Positions 35,309 to 43,514 of a stretch of 64,000 nucleotides of DNA are shown one piece after another; within the stretch, counting starts at the first letter, position 1, and every line of letters starts with the position of its first letter. The DNA comes from an uncultured bacterium (lineage in GTDB: Bacteria; Cyanobacteriota; Vampirovibrionia; Gastranaerophilales; Gastranaerophilaceae): positions 1-64,000 of the forward strand of contig CASFPN010000020.1 of the NCBI GenBank assembly GCA_949296425.1, given 5' to 3'. Made by a program: the position numbers and the translations under genes. The notes under the pieces were generated by a model. It made no database searches and was not told the origin of the DNA. It saw only the letters and a list, made by a program, of their open reading frames with translations.

Positions 35309-36559
35309 ATGAATTTAGAAAAACTTTTTAACAAGGAAGTAATGTCACTTGATACATATATTATGTTTCGCCTAAAAGAAATTACAACTCAATTAACACC
35401 GGAACTTAAAGCTAAAAACAGAACGCCTATCTCTCTTTCAATGGGTGCTCCAACTGCCGACCCGCCAAAAGTTTTAATTAACAGACTTAAAGAAATTCTT
35501 GACGAAGACGGGATACATACATATTCAACACCTAAAGGGGAATTATATTTCAGAAAAGCAATAGCACAAAGAATGAAAAAACGTTTCGGCGTTGATATGG
35601 ATCCCGAAACAGAAATATTTTCACTCGTAGGCTCAAAAGAAGGCATTGCAAATCTGGTAAGATTTATTACAACTCCAAAAGAAAACGAATTTGAAAAAGA
35701 TGTTATAATGGTTCCGGATCCGTGCTATGCATCATATTTACAATTTATAAAATGCTCAGGTGCAAAAGCCTACTCAATGCCTCTGACAGCAGAAAACGAA
35801 TATAAACCTGATGTCGAAGCGATTTATAACCAAATTTTAAAAGACGGTTACAAAGCGGAAAATGTTAAGGCAATATTTATAAATTACCCTAACAATCCTA
35901 TGGGAGTAAGCACGACCAAAGATTATATTAAGACTGTAGTTAATTTTTGCAAAAAACATGACATTTTGCTTGTTTCAGATGCTGCTTACTGTGATTTATA
36001 TTTTGAAGAGGATGAAAAACCATTCAGTATATTTGAAATAGAAGAAGCAAAAGATATCGGTATAGAATTTTACAGTTTTTCAAAGCCATATGCAGTGACA
36101 GGCTGGCGTTTAGGCTGGGTTTGCGGGAACAAAGATGTAGTTCAGCGTTTCGGCAAAGGCAAATCAACGATTGACAACGGTATATTTAAGGCACTTCAAA
36201 AAGCCTGCGCTGAAATTTTAAATTCAGAAGACGGGGATAAATATATTACAGAAGGCAACAAAGGTTATAAGAGAAAACAGGCAATAATGGTAAAAGGTTT
36301 CAAAGAACTCGGTTGGCCTATTGATGAAAAATCGGTTCCCCATACAACATTTTACCTGTGGCTGCCAATTCCTGCCAGATACAAATCAGCTTTTGATTTT
36401 TGCGAAGATGTATTAAAAAAATCAGGCGTAGTTCTTGTTCCGGGTAATGCTTTTGGAGAATGCGGCGAAGGCTTTTTCAGACTGTCATTTGTATGTTCGG
36501 ATGAACAGCTTCAGGAAGTTATAGACAGACTCAAAGCCGATGGATTTACGTTCAATTAA
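35309..36559 (+). CDS. Class I/II PLP-dependent aminotransferase (DapL-like paralogue)
   Basis: A 416-residue fold type I aminotransferase. It shows SMGAPTADPP, YSTPKGELYFRKAIA, the PLP contacts FINYPNNPMG and VSDAAYCDLYF, and the Schiff-base Lys in EFYSFSKPYAVTGWRLGW, with RLSFV near the C-terminus binding the carboxylate. It resembles the dapL product at 53294 (same SKPYxMTGWR and NYPNNPxG spacing) but is longer and diverged, so a different amino acid substrate is likely. AAGAGGGGATAAAA precedes the start. Confidence 0.85.
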   Translation: MNLEKLFNKEVMSLDTYIMFRLKEITTQLTPELKAKNRTPISLSMGAPTADPPKVLINRLKEILDEDGIHTYSTPKGELYFRKAIAQRMKKRFGVDMDPETEIFSLVGSKEGIANLVRFITTPKENEFEKDVIMVPDPCYASYLQFIKCSGAKAYSMPLTAENEYKPDVEAIYNQILKDGYKAENVKAIFINYPNNPMGVSTTKDYIKTVVNFCKKHDILLVSDAAYCDLYFEEDEKPFSIFEIEEAKDIGIEFYSFSKPYAVTGWRLGWVCGNKDVVQRFGKGKSTIDNGIFKALQKACAEILNSEDGDKYITEGNKGYKRKQAIMVKGFKELGWPIDEKSVPHTTFYLWLPIPARYKSAFDFCEDVLKKSGVVLVPGNAFGECGEGFFRLSFVCSDEQLQEVIDRLKADGFTFN

Positions 36560-36596
36560 TTTCTCTAAAACTACACTGCGCTTGAGTAATGCAACA

Positions 36597-37778
36597 CTAC
36601 TTAAGCAGATACTCTGCAGAACAACACCCGCCTGAAACCACTTCACCAACTCCGCCGGCTCCGGCAAAATATGTCATAGTTTCGGTCCCGGCATCCTTTG
36701 AACATTCACATTTTCCGTTGTTTGCGTCTTTATTATAAGTTCCCTCAGCTCCAAGAGGTAAAATTTTGTTGTTAAATACCGATATAATAAAAAAGTCGCG
36801 TCCTATTTGATTTGGCCCTTGTGCTGCTCCGTTTACATCAACAGATATCCAAGGACCGCCATGGGTGCCGCCAAGATATACAACACTGCCATCTTTTAAT
36901 AAAAATGCAACATTTGCCAAACTATAAACTGCGACAGGAGTTTGATTTCGCTCATTATATGGTAGCTTTAAAGTTCCATATACAGTACTACCAATTGATA
37001 TACCAGCCCAATAAAATTTAATATGAGAACTAAATCCATCATTATCACATTTTGGGTCTATATATCTGTAACACGCAGATACTGGTTGTAAAATTGCTCT
37101 AAATCTTTCTATGAATTCTTCTGAATATTGAAAAGTATCTCCGCCATATTTATTTGACGAGTCTAAAGGCATACTGCATTTACCATTAGAATAGGTGCCT
37201 TGCCTGCATACCGTAATATTCTCAGATATAATTAAATTAAAAGCATTACTTACAGTTGAATAAGCTTTTTTCCACTTTGTAATATTTTGCCTGTCCTGTA
37301 TTTTTGAAATTATAACAGGCATTGTTATCGCCGCAACAACACCTATAATACCGAGGGTGATGAGAACCTCAGGCAATGTAAACGCGCATTTGCGCTGCTT
37401 GTTCGATAGGGCTGCGTGCGCAGCACCCTTTACAAGGGTAAAGACGTATTTGCGTTGGCTGATCGGCGGATCTACGTGCGTAGCACCTTTTGCAAGAGTA
37501 AAGACGGATTTGCGTTGGCTGGTCGGTAGGACTACGTGCGTAGCACCTTTTGCAAGAGTAAAGAGTATTTGCGTTGACTGACCGGCAGATCTACGTGCGT
37601 AGCACCCCTCTCCCGGGAGAGGAAAAATTTTTACGATACTTATTAGTGCCTTAGTGACATAGTATCTTACGAAATTTAAATTGCTTGACTTCCTGACATC
37701 TTGACTTATCTCTAGCTCTGGAGTGCCCCCCCCCCCGAAGCTCTGCAAAAATTCTCTTGAACCTTTTTTCATTCGCAA
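36597..37778 (-). CDS. Prepilin-like protein with tandem-repeat leader, in frame across G11
   Basis: A 393-residue frame, open from the ATG at 37778 through an 11-base G tract (37726-37736; read SFGGGGTPELEI). A long leader contains three copies of a 20-residue unit of the form FTLAKGATHVxxPxSQRK (37383-37612). Then comes the prepilin motif RKCAFTLPEVLITLGIIGVVAAITMPVIISK, with Ala before the cleavage point and Pro for Ala at +4. The body includes VYLGGTHGGPWISVDVNGAAQGPNQIGRDFF. It is the only one of the four related genes with an in-frame tract, so it may be in the expressed phase. A leader this long is far beyond the 5-25 residues usual for type IV prepilins. Confidence 0.82.
   Translation of the reverse strand: MRMKKGSREFLQSFGGGGTPELEISQDVRKSSNLNFVRYYVTKALISIVKIFPLPGEGCYARRSAGQSTQILFTLAKGATHVVLPTSQRKSVFTLAKGATHVDPPISQRKYVFTLVKGAAHAALSNKQRKCAFTLPEVLITLGIIGVVAAITMPVIISKIQDRQNITKWKKAYSTVSNAFNLIISENITVCRQGTYSNGKCSMPLDSSNKYGGDTFQYSEEFIERFRAILQPVSACYRYIDPKCDNDGFSSHIKFYWAGISIGSTVYGTLKLPYNERNQTPVAVYSLANVAFLLKDGSVVYLGGTHGGPWISVDVNGAAQGPNQIGRDFFIISVFNNKILPLGAEGTYNKDANNGKCECSKDAGTETMTYFAGAGGVGEVVSGGCCSAEYLLK
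37383..37612. repeat. 60-bp tandem repeats with palindrome in prepilin leader
   Basis: Nearly four units of about 60 bp, each with a short palindrome: GCTGCG-TG-CGCAGC in the first unit, CTACG-TG-CGTAG in the others. Both arms change together, so base pairing is kept while the sequence varies. One such unit is present in the leaders at 29955-30000 and 33450-33500. Confidence 0.75.
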
Positions 37779-37826
37779 TTACCTCCTGAGAAATTATAAC
37801 ATATTTATAAGATATATTCAATACAC

Positions 37827-37855
37827 AAAACCTGTCTGATAATCAGACAGGTTTT
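37827..37855 (-). terminator. Perfect inverted repeat, probable terminator
   Basis: AAAACCTGTCTGAT (37827-37840) and ATCAGACAGGTTTT (37842-37855) are exact complements. On the minus strand it lies 65 bp past the stop of the gene at 37920 and before the prepilin-like gene. The T run is short. Confidence 0.6.
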
Positions 37856-37919
37856 CAGTTATATATAAAATCTGGCAAATTTAATATAATGCTTCTTGCC
37901 GGGTTAACAAGAATTGAAT

Positions 37920-38291
37920 CTATGAAAGTGCCATTAAAGCTTTCACAGATCTTGCATTGTCTCTGACCTCTTCATCAGAATGCATATTTACTGTATCTTC
38001 AAGAATTTTAATAGCTTCAGTTTTATCATTCAATGATAACAATTCATTAATTGTGCTCATAGCAACAACTGTTGACATGTCATTAATGCCTTTACCCTTA
38101 TTGGTAATAACAATTTTCAACGAATCATGAACATTTTTCTTTACAAGAGCACGTGATGTCATTTCTCTTATAGCATCAATTTTAGAATTTGTTCCTACAT
38201 CTTCAAGAATAGAAATAGTTTCGGGATTTTCATTCATTCCCAAACCTTCTATAATATTAGTTACATTTTTTACAATCTTTTTATCTACCAT
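37920..38291 (-). CDS. Hypothetical HEAT-like helical protein
   Basis: A 123-residue all-helical protein (KKIVKNVTNIIEGLGMNENPETISILEDVGTNSKIDAIREMTSRALVK...). Repeated motifs of about 40 residues (LEDVGTNSKIDAIREM, LNDKTEAIKILEDTVNMHSDEEVRDNARSVKALM) resemble HEAT/ARM repeats. No signal peptide or known family. AGGGAGGTTTT precedes the ATG. The stop of the upstream gene at 38311 is 19 bp away, so the two are probably co-transcribed. Confidence 0.65.
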   Translation of the reverse strand: MVDKKIVKNVTNIIEGLGMNENPETISILEDVGTNSKIDAIREMTSRALVKKNVHDSLKIVITNKGKGINDMSTVVAMSTINELLSLNDKTEAIKILEDTVNMHSDEEVRDNARSVKALMALS

Positions 38292-38310
38292 TTTCTTAAA
38301 ACCTCCCTAA

Positions 38311-38820
38311 TTAAGCTGCAGCTTCCCATGCCGCAATATTATCGGTTAACAACTGTCTTGCTGCAGTCATATCTTCCATCTTCGCAACTGATTTTACAGT
38401 AGTACCGCTTGATATCAAGTCAGACATGGAAGTTCCAAGAACATCTTTCACAGAATTGTAAATAGAAACAGCTTTTTCTTTAGCCGGAGCAAAAGAAATT
38501 TCAATACCGTTCAGTTTGTTCCAGCCGTTTACAACATTATCTTTCATTCTGTGGCCAAATGATACTACAGAATCGATAATGTTTTGAAATTTCTCGCCGA
38601 TTCCTGAAATAGAGCCGACTAAAGCGCTCGCTTTAAGCTTTCCTGTAAAACTCGGCTGATCATTTTTCTTTGTTGATGATTCAAATACGTCTGCGGTCAA
38701 AACATTACCTTTAAATGAAGAAGCAGCAAACGGATTTGAAGAATTTCTCTGAGTGGTTGTTTCGTGCTTGCTTGTATTGAACAAACGTTCACGAATTGAT
38801 GGGATTGATAAATTTGCCAT
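38311..38820 (-). CDS. Hypothetical protein with SFKG/SFTG motifs
   Basis: About 169 residues from the ATG at 38820, which has AAGGAT 6-7 bp upstream; a longer frame to 38952 lacks a ribosome site. It begins MANLSIPSIRERLFN, and carries NPFAASSFKGNVLTADVFE and QPSFTGKLKASALVGSISG. The first 70 residues look disordered; the remainder is helical (FQNIIDSVVSFGHRMKDNVVNGWNKL). The (S)F-x-G motif recurs in lineage-specific proteins of this window. Function unknown. Confidence 0.65.
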   Translation of the reverse strand: MANLSIPSIRERLFNTSKHETTTQRNSSNPFAASSFKGNVLTADVFESSTKKNDQPSFTGKLKASALVGSISGIGEKFQNIIDSVVSFGHRMKDNVVNGWNKLNGIEISFAPAKEKAVSIYNSVKDVLGTSMSDLISSGTTVKSVAKMEDMTAARQLLTDNIAAWEAAA

Positions 38821-38955
38821 TGTTCTTATCCTTTCATATTTTATCGACTTTATAAGGATATCATCATAATTTTTATAATGGCTCAACCTTTTGGTGTATT
38901 CTTGTTTGAATTTCTTATACTTTAGTTGTAAAATAACAAACAAAGGATACAAATT

Positions 38956-39726
38956 ATGGGATATGAAAATTTAGATAAAGTAATTGAAACAGTAAGGGCT
39001 TTACGTTCACCGCAAGGGTGTGAATGGGACAGAGCACAAACACACAAGACTTTACGTCCAAACATGCTTGAAGAAGCTTATGAAGCAGTAGATGCTATGA
39101 ACTCAGGAGACACAAAGCATCTAAAAGAAGAATTGGGAGATGTACTGCTGCAAGTGCTCTTACATTCACAAATCGCAGACGATGAAGGTGACTTTAATCT
39201 TGATGATGTTGCAAAAGAATTAAATGAAAAACTTATCCATCGCCACCCGCATGTTTTCGGGAATGCAAAAGTAAGTTCAACTCAGGATATTTTGAATAAC
39301 TGGGACAAATTAAAGCAAGAAGAAAAACCTCACAGGAAATCAGCCATGGACGGTATTTCCAAATCACAGTCAGCTCTGATGAGCGCGCAAAAAATAAGTA
39401 AACGGGCAGTCAAAAAAGGCTTTGAATGGCCTGATGAAAATTCTCTTTATGAGTGTATACACTCTGAATTTACGGAATTCAAAGAAGCTGTTAAAGAAAA
39501 AAATTCCGAACATGCCGAAGAAGAAATGGGTGACATTTTATTTGCGGTTGTAAACCTTGCTAGATGGAACAAAATTGATGCAGAGCAGGCACTTTTAAAG
39601 GCAAATAAAAAATTTGAGGCACGTTTCCGCAAAATGGAAGAATTAGCCGAAAAGCCGTTAGAAGAATACAATTTTAGGGAATATGATATATTATGGAAGC
39701 GGGCTAAGGAAAATCTCTCTTGTTAA
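38956..39726 (+). CDS. mazG: Nucleoside triphosphate pyrophosphohydrolase MazG
   Basis: A 256-residue all-alpha NTP pyrophosphatase that removes aberrant nucleotides. Two MazG domains occur: RSPQGCEWDRAQTHKTLRPNMLEEAYEAVDAM with EELGDVLLQVLLHSQIA, and FTEFKEAV with HAEEEMGDILFAVVNLARW. Both keep the ExxE...ExxD metal-binding pattern. Length matches E. coli MazG. AAAGGA lies upstream. Confidence 0.95.
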   Translation: MGYENLDKVIETVRALRSPQGCEWDRAQTHKTLRPNMLEEAYEAVDAMNSGDTKHLKEELGDVLLQVLLHSQIADDEGDFNLDDVAKELNEKLIHRHPHVFGNAKVSSTQDILNNWDKLKQEEKPHRKSAMDGISKSQSALMSAQKISKRAVKKGFEWPDENSLYECIHSEFTEFKEAVKEKNSEHAEEEMGDILFAVVNLARWNKIDAEQALLKANKKFEARFRKMEELAEKPLEEYNFREYDILWKRAKENLSC

Positions 39727-39820
39727 TTGTTAACAAATATTAAGCATAATTACCCTAAAAAAGCAATTTCTATATAAAAAAATCCTTTATATAAATATAC
39801 AGGAAAGAGGATAAGGTTTT

Positions 39821-40024
39821 ATGAAAGAACAGGAATTGAATACTTTAATGTCTGTAGTATCAGACCCCATAAATAATGTTTACAAAATTAATTCAAGAAA
39901 AGACTTGGAAGAAATTCAACGTATTATAAGAATATTTAATATTTCTGATCATCAGCATAACAAACACACAATGCTTTCGATTAAAAATCTTGCCACTTTC
40001 AGACTGGTATTGAGTAATAACTAG
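39821..40024 (+). CDS. Small hypothetical protein, 67 residues
   Basis: A 67-residue protein (MKEQELNTLMSVVSDPINNVYKINSRKDLEEIQRIIRIFNISDHQHN...) preceded by AAAGAGGATAAGG and followed by a clear intrinsic terminator, so it forms its own small transcription unit. No family recognised. Confidence 0.55.
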   Translation: MKEQELNTLMSVVSDPINNVYKINSRKDLEEIQRIIRIFNISDHQHNKHTMLSIKNLATFRLVLSNN

Positions 40025-40060
40025 ATTTTAAGCAAGCCCGAAAAGCAAATCGCATAAACG

Positions 40061-40095
40061 AAAGTTCCGTTAATAATTTTATTAGCGGGACTTTT
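40061..40095 (+). terminator. Intrinsic terminator
   Basis: AAAGTTCCGTTAAT (40061-40074) pairs with ATTAGCGGGACTTT (40081-40094) through G-T wobbles and is followed by a T run. It ends the small gene at 39821. Confidence 0.8.
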
Positions 40096-40145
40096 TGTAT
40101 TATTGTATAATTGATTTTATAATGAAAGTAAGCTAAAATCCTTTT

Positions 40146-41102
40146 ATGGCTGACAAAATTCTGTTAAAAACAAATAATTTATATATTGAGTACAAATCTG
40201 ACAAAGGCATCTTAGGCGGTAAAAAGACAATCCATGCAGTTAACGGAGTTTCACTTGATATTTGTAAAGGTGAAATACTTGCAATAGCCGGTGAATCCGG
40301 CTGCGGCAAATCCACACTTGCAAAAGCATTAATACAACTCGAGCCAGCAAAATCCGGAAAAATATTCTTCGGTGATAAAGATGTTTTCTCGCTTACGAAA
40401 ACCGGAATGAAAGAGTTTAGAAAAAATGTTCAAATGGTTTTTCAAAATCCATATGCAAGCCTCAATCCCAAAATGAAAATAGTTGATATTCTGAAAGAAC
40501 CGCTTGAAATAAACACCGATTTGACACAGGAAAAAATACTTGAAATCGTAAAAGAAAAAATTAAACTTGTCGGACTTGATGAGAACTGTCTTGAACTTTA
40601 TCCACATGAGTTTTCAGGCGGGCAAAGACAGAGAATAGCAATTGCACGTGCTCTTGTGCTTAACCCCGAATTTATTCTTGCGGATGAACCGGTAAGTGCT
40701 CTTGATGTCAGCATTCAAGCTCAGGTTATAAATTTAATTAAAGAACTTAATGAAAAATACAAAATTACTTTCCTTTTAATTACGCATGATATGAGCGTAA
40801 TAAAATATCTTGCTGACAGGGTAGCCGTCATGTACCTCGGAGAAATTGTCGAAAGCGGAAAAACCGCGGATATATTTTCAACCCCGCTTCATCCTTATAC
40901 CAAAGCACTTCTAAGCTCTGTTCCCCAACTAAATAAAGCAGTCAAAAAAATTGTTCTGAAAGGGGATTTACCATCTCCGGCTGACTTGCCTGAGGGGTGT
41001 AAATTTCATACCAGATGCCCTTATGTTATGGACAAATGCAAAACATGCATCCCGCAAGAAAAAGGCGGCAGTCACAAAGTAAAATGTTTTTTATATAATT
41101 GA
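40146..41102 (+). CDS. Oligopeptide/dipeptide ABC transporter ATP-binding protein (OppF/DppF-like)
   Basis: A 318-residue ATPase. Walker A is GESGCGKST, the Q-loop MVFQNPYASLNPKM, the signature FSGGQRQRIAIARAL, Walker B ILADEPVSALDVSIQAQ, and the switch ITHDMS. The C-terminal extension LHPYTKALLSSVPQLN...GCKFHTRCPYVMDKC has the Cys-rich motif of the Opp/Dpp subgroup (oligo_HPY). Partner permeases and binding protein are not in the window, so this ATPase is orphaned here. Confidence 0.9.
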   Translation: MADKILLKTNNLYIEYKSDKGILGGKKTIHAVNGVSLDICKGEILAIAGESGCGKSTLAKALIQLEPAKSGKIFFGDKDVFSLTKTGMKEFRKNVQMVFQNPYASLNPKMKIVDILKEPLEINTDLTQEKILEIVKEKIKLVGLDENCLELYPHEFSGGQRQRIAIARALVLNPEFILADEPVSALDVSIQAQVINLIKELNEKYKITFLLITHDMSVIKYLADRVAVMYLGEIVESGKTADIFSTPLHPYTKALLSSVPQLNKAVKKIVLKGDLPSPADLPEGCKFHTRCPYVMDKCKTCIPQEKGGSHKVKCFLYN

Positions 41103-41108
41103 CATTAG

Positions 41109-42049
41109 TTACGGCAGACTTACCCAATAGCCTTTTGTTTCATCGTCAGGATTTATATCATTCATAGCATACCAAGAACAGCCCAATCCATTGCCTTTCT
41201 GAGATGAATCAACAGAACAGGGGCTGCCTGCCTGAGAAACCGTTGAATTAACATCCGAATGCTCGGAATTAAAGTTATTTTCTATATCTTTAAGTTCATC
41301 TTCAGTATATTTTTTTGACATTTTTACAGGTAGAAGCTTATCATTACTGTCTACCCTGAAAACAAATATATCATGGCCTACCCTGTTAGGGCCTTTTTTA
41401 GCTCCGTTAATATCAACTGTTATATTAATAACCATGCCATTTATATTCACACTGCAACACGAACCGTCAGGGAGCTGGCGATCTGGATTATGATTACCTA
41501 AATCTATATATGCATCAGCAGTATTGGAATAATTTCTTACAGGCTTATCGTATTTACATTGCCCGGCCACTTTCAATTGTTTATAATATTCATTCTGAAA
41601 TTCCATTTTATGAGGATAAACTTTATTCGCAGCATCATAATCGGCGAAAGACAAGTTTAAATTTTCAACTCCCAGACTTTGCTTTGTATATAACAAAGCC
41701 TGTGATTGAACAGAATAAGCTTTTTTAAACGCAGTTTCCAGCTGCTTATTTTGAGTCCGATTTATTAAAGTAGGCATAGTCATAGCCGCAACAACACCTA
41801 TGATGCCGAGGGTGATTAAGACTTCCGCAAGGGTGAACCCGTATTTGTGCACAAGTGAAGTGTGAAGGAATGAAGACAATTTATTACTATGATGTTCCAT
41901 ATCACTATTATGACATAAATTTGCTATTTTTACAAGAGTTAGGGAACATTTGTGTTTTGGGGACGAATGAGTCTTTATCTCTAGCTCAGGAGTGCCCCCC
42001 CCCCGAAGGGTTCAAACTCAACAATAGTAACAATCTTAGCTTCTTCCAT
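41109..42049 (-). CDS. Prepilin-like protein, start out of frame across a G10 tract
   Basis: The body has a canonical prepilin site KYGFTLAEVLITLGIIGVVAAMTMPTLI with Gly before the cleavage point. It ends with INITVDINGAKKGPNRVGHDIF and a polar C-terminus. In this copy an in-frame ATG exists at 41900 (MEHHSNKLSS), without a ribosome site. The frame is open further upstream, through TPELEIKTHSS, to the G10 tract at 41995-42004, where a TGA closes it. The start with a ribosome site (ATG 42049) runs in zero frame to TAG at 41981. The same -1 shift or extra G as in the other copies would join it to the body. If translation starts at 41900 the product has 263 residues. Confidence 0.78.
41981..42049 (-). 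CDS. Leader ORF upstream of prepilin-like gene
   Basis: A 22-codon frame MEEAKIVTIVEFEPFGGGALLS, nearly the same as the leader at 33564 and preceded by GGAG. It ends right after the G10 tract. Probably the zero-frame start of the gene at 41109. Confidence 0.5.
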   Translation of the reverse strand: MEEAKIVTIVEFEPFGGGALLS

Positions 42050-42179
42050 CTTCAAAACTCCTTTTTATAATATGACATATCCATTATAACATACCAATAA
42101 TTTTTTATCAAGCTGAAACCGATTGACAGCAATAGTCTATAATAGTAAGATTAAAATATCAGATACAGGAGAGAGTAGT

Positions 42180-43454
42180 ATGAAAAATGAAATTAAATCA
42201 GTCATTCTTGCTGCAGGCAAAGGCACAAGAATGAAATCAAATACATCAAAAGTTCTTCACAAAATCTTTGAAAAACCAATTCTTGGGTATGTTCTCGACA
42301 ATTCAAAAAATATCGTAACCGAATCTTTTGTAATTGTAGGACATCACGCAGATGAAGTAAAGGAATTTGTAGAAAAAAATTACACTAATACAAAAACCAT
42401 TTTGCAATCACCGCAATTAGGCACAGGTCATGCTGTTTCAATGGCCTGTACGTATCTTGAAAACTTTGACGGACAGGTAATTATACTTAACGGAGATTTG
42501 CCGTTAATGACGGAAGAAAGCATCAGAAAATTTGTTGAATATCACAATTCAAAAAATTCCGACCTTACAATAATGAGTACAATACTTGAAGATCCCGCAA
42601 ATTACGGCAGAATTATCAGAGAAAAAGATGATTCTTTAAAATGCATTGTTGAAGCAAAAGATGCGACACCTGAAGAAATATCGGTTAAAGAAATTAATGT
42701 CGGAGTCTACCTGCTTAACTGGAGCAAAATTAAACATGCATTCTCGCAATTGACACCAAACAATGCGCAGGGAGAATATTACCTGACGGATATTATCAGC
42801 TGGGGCAAGAAAAACAATCTTAATGTCCACGCCTATATACTTGAAAACAGCGATGAAAGCTACGGTATAAATTCACGCAAAGACCTTGCCTATGCAGCAA
42901 AAGTAATGAATGACAGAAAGCTGAATTCATTGATGGATAACGGGGTTACAATTGTTGATCCGGCTTCTACATGGATTTCCGAAGATACAGAAATCGGGGC
43001 AGATACAATAATTTACCCGTCAACTTATATTGAAGGCAAAAACAAAATTGGGAAAAATTGTAAAATAGGCCCCTGTGCGCATTTACGCGGAGATGTTGAA
43101 ATTGATGACAACTGCAAAATAGGTAACTTTGTGGAAGTTAAAAAAGCAAAAATCGGTCATAACACAAACGCAGGACACTTAAGCTATATCGGCGACAGCG
43201 AGCTGGGCTCTCACATAAATATCGGAGCAGGTACAATAACCGCAAATTATGATCCTATTACAAAAACAAAAAGTAAAACAATTTTAAAAGACAACGTAAA
43301 AATAGGCTCAAATACCGTGCTTGTAGCACCTGTCGAAATCGGCGAAGGTACAAATATCGGAGCCGGAAGCGTAATCACAAAAAACATAGGCGAATGGGCA
43401 CTTGGAATCACAAGAGCACCACTAAGAATTCTTGAAAACTGGGTGAAACATTAG
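42180..43454 (+). CDS. glmU: Bifunctional UDP-GlcNAc pyrophosphorylase / GlcN-1-P acetyltransferase
   Basis: About 424 residues from the ATG at 42180 with GGAGAG upstream; an earlier in-frame ATG at 42123 lacks one. The N-terminal pyrophosphorylase has VILAAGKGTRMKSNTSKVLH, QLGTGHAVSMA and LNGDLPLM. The C-terminal left-handed beta-helix (about 235-424) has hexapeptide repeats IGADTIIYPSTYIEG...IGPCAHLRG and GNFVEVKKAKIG with NAGHLSYIGDSELG. It makes UDP-GlcNAc for peptidoglycan and LPS. Slightly shorter than the E. coli enzyme (456). Confidence 0.95.
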   Translation: MKNEIKSVILAAGKGTRMKSNTSKVLHKIFEKPILGYVLDNSKNIVTESFVIVGHHADEVKEFVEKNYTNTKTILQSPQLGTGHAVSMACTYLENFDGQVIILNGDLPLMTEESIRKFVEYHNSKNSDLTIMSTILEDPANYGRIIREKDDSLKCIVEAKDATPEEISVKEINVGVYLLNWSKIKHAFSQLTPNNAQGEYYLTDIISWGKKNNLNVHAYILENSDESYGINSRKDLAYAAKVMNDRKLNSLMDNGVTIVDPASTWISEDTEIGADTIIYPSTYIEGKNKIGKNCKIGPCAHLRGDVEIDDNCKIGNFVEVKKAKIGHNTNAGHLSYIGDSELGSHINIGAGTITANYDPITKTKSKTILKDNVKIGSNTVLVAPVEIGEGTNIGAGSVITKNIGEWALGITRAPLRILENWVKH

Positions 43455-43514
43455 AATGATAACCAAGGCTGGGCTTTCAGCCGGACAAGAATATAATTTG
43501 GATAAATACTGATT

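Noticed and set aside
37357-37581. Plus-strand 74-codon frame with repeated TCVAPFARVK
   Set aside because: It is antisense to the leader repeats of the prepilin-like gene at 36597.
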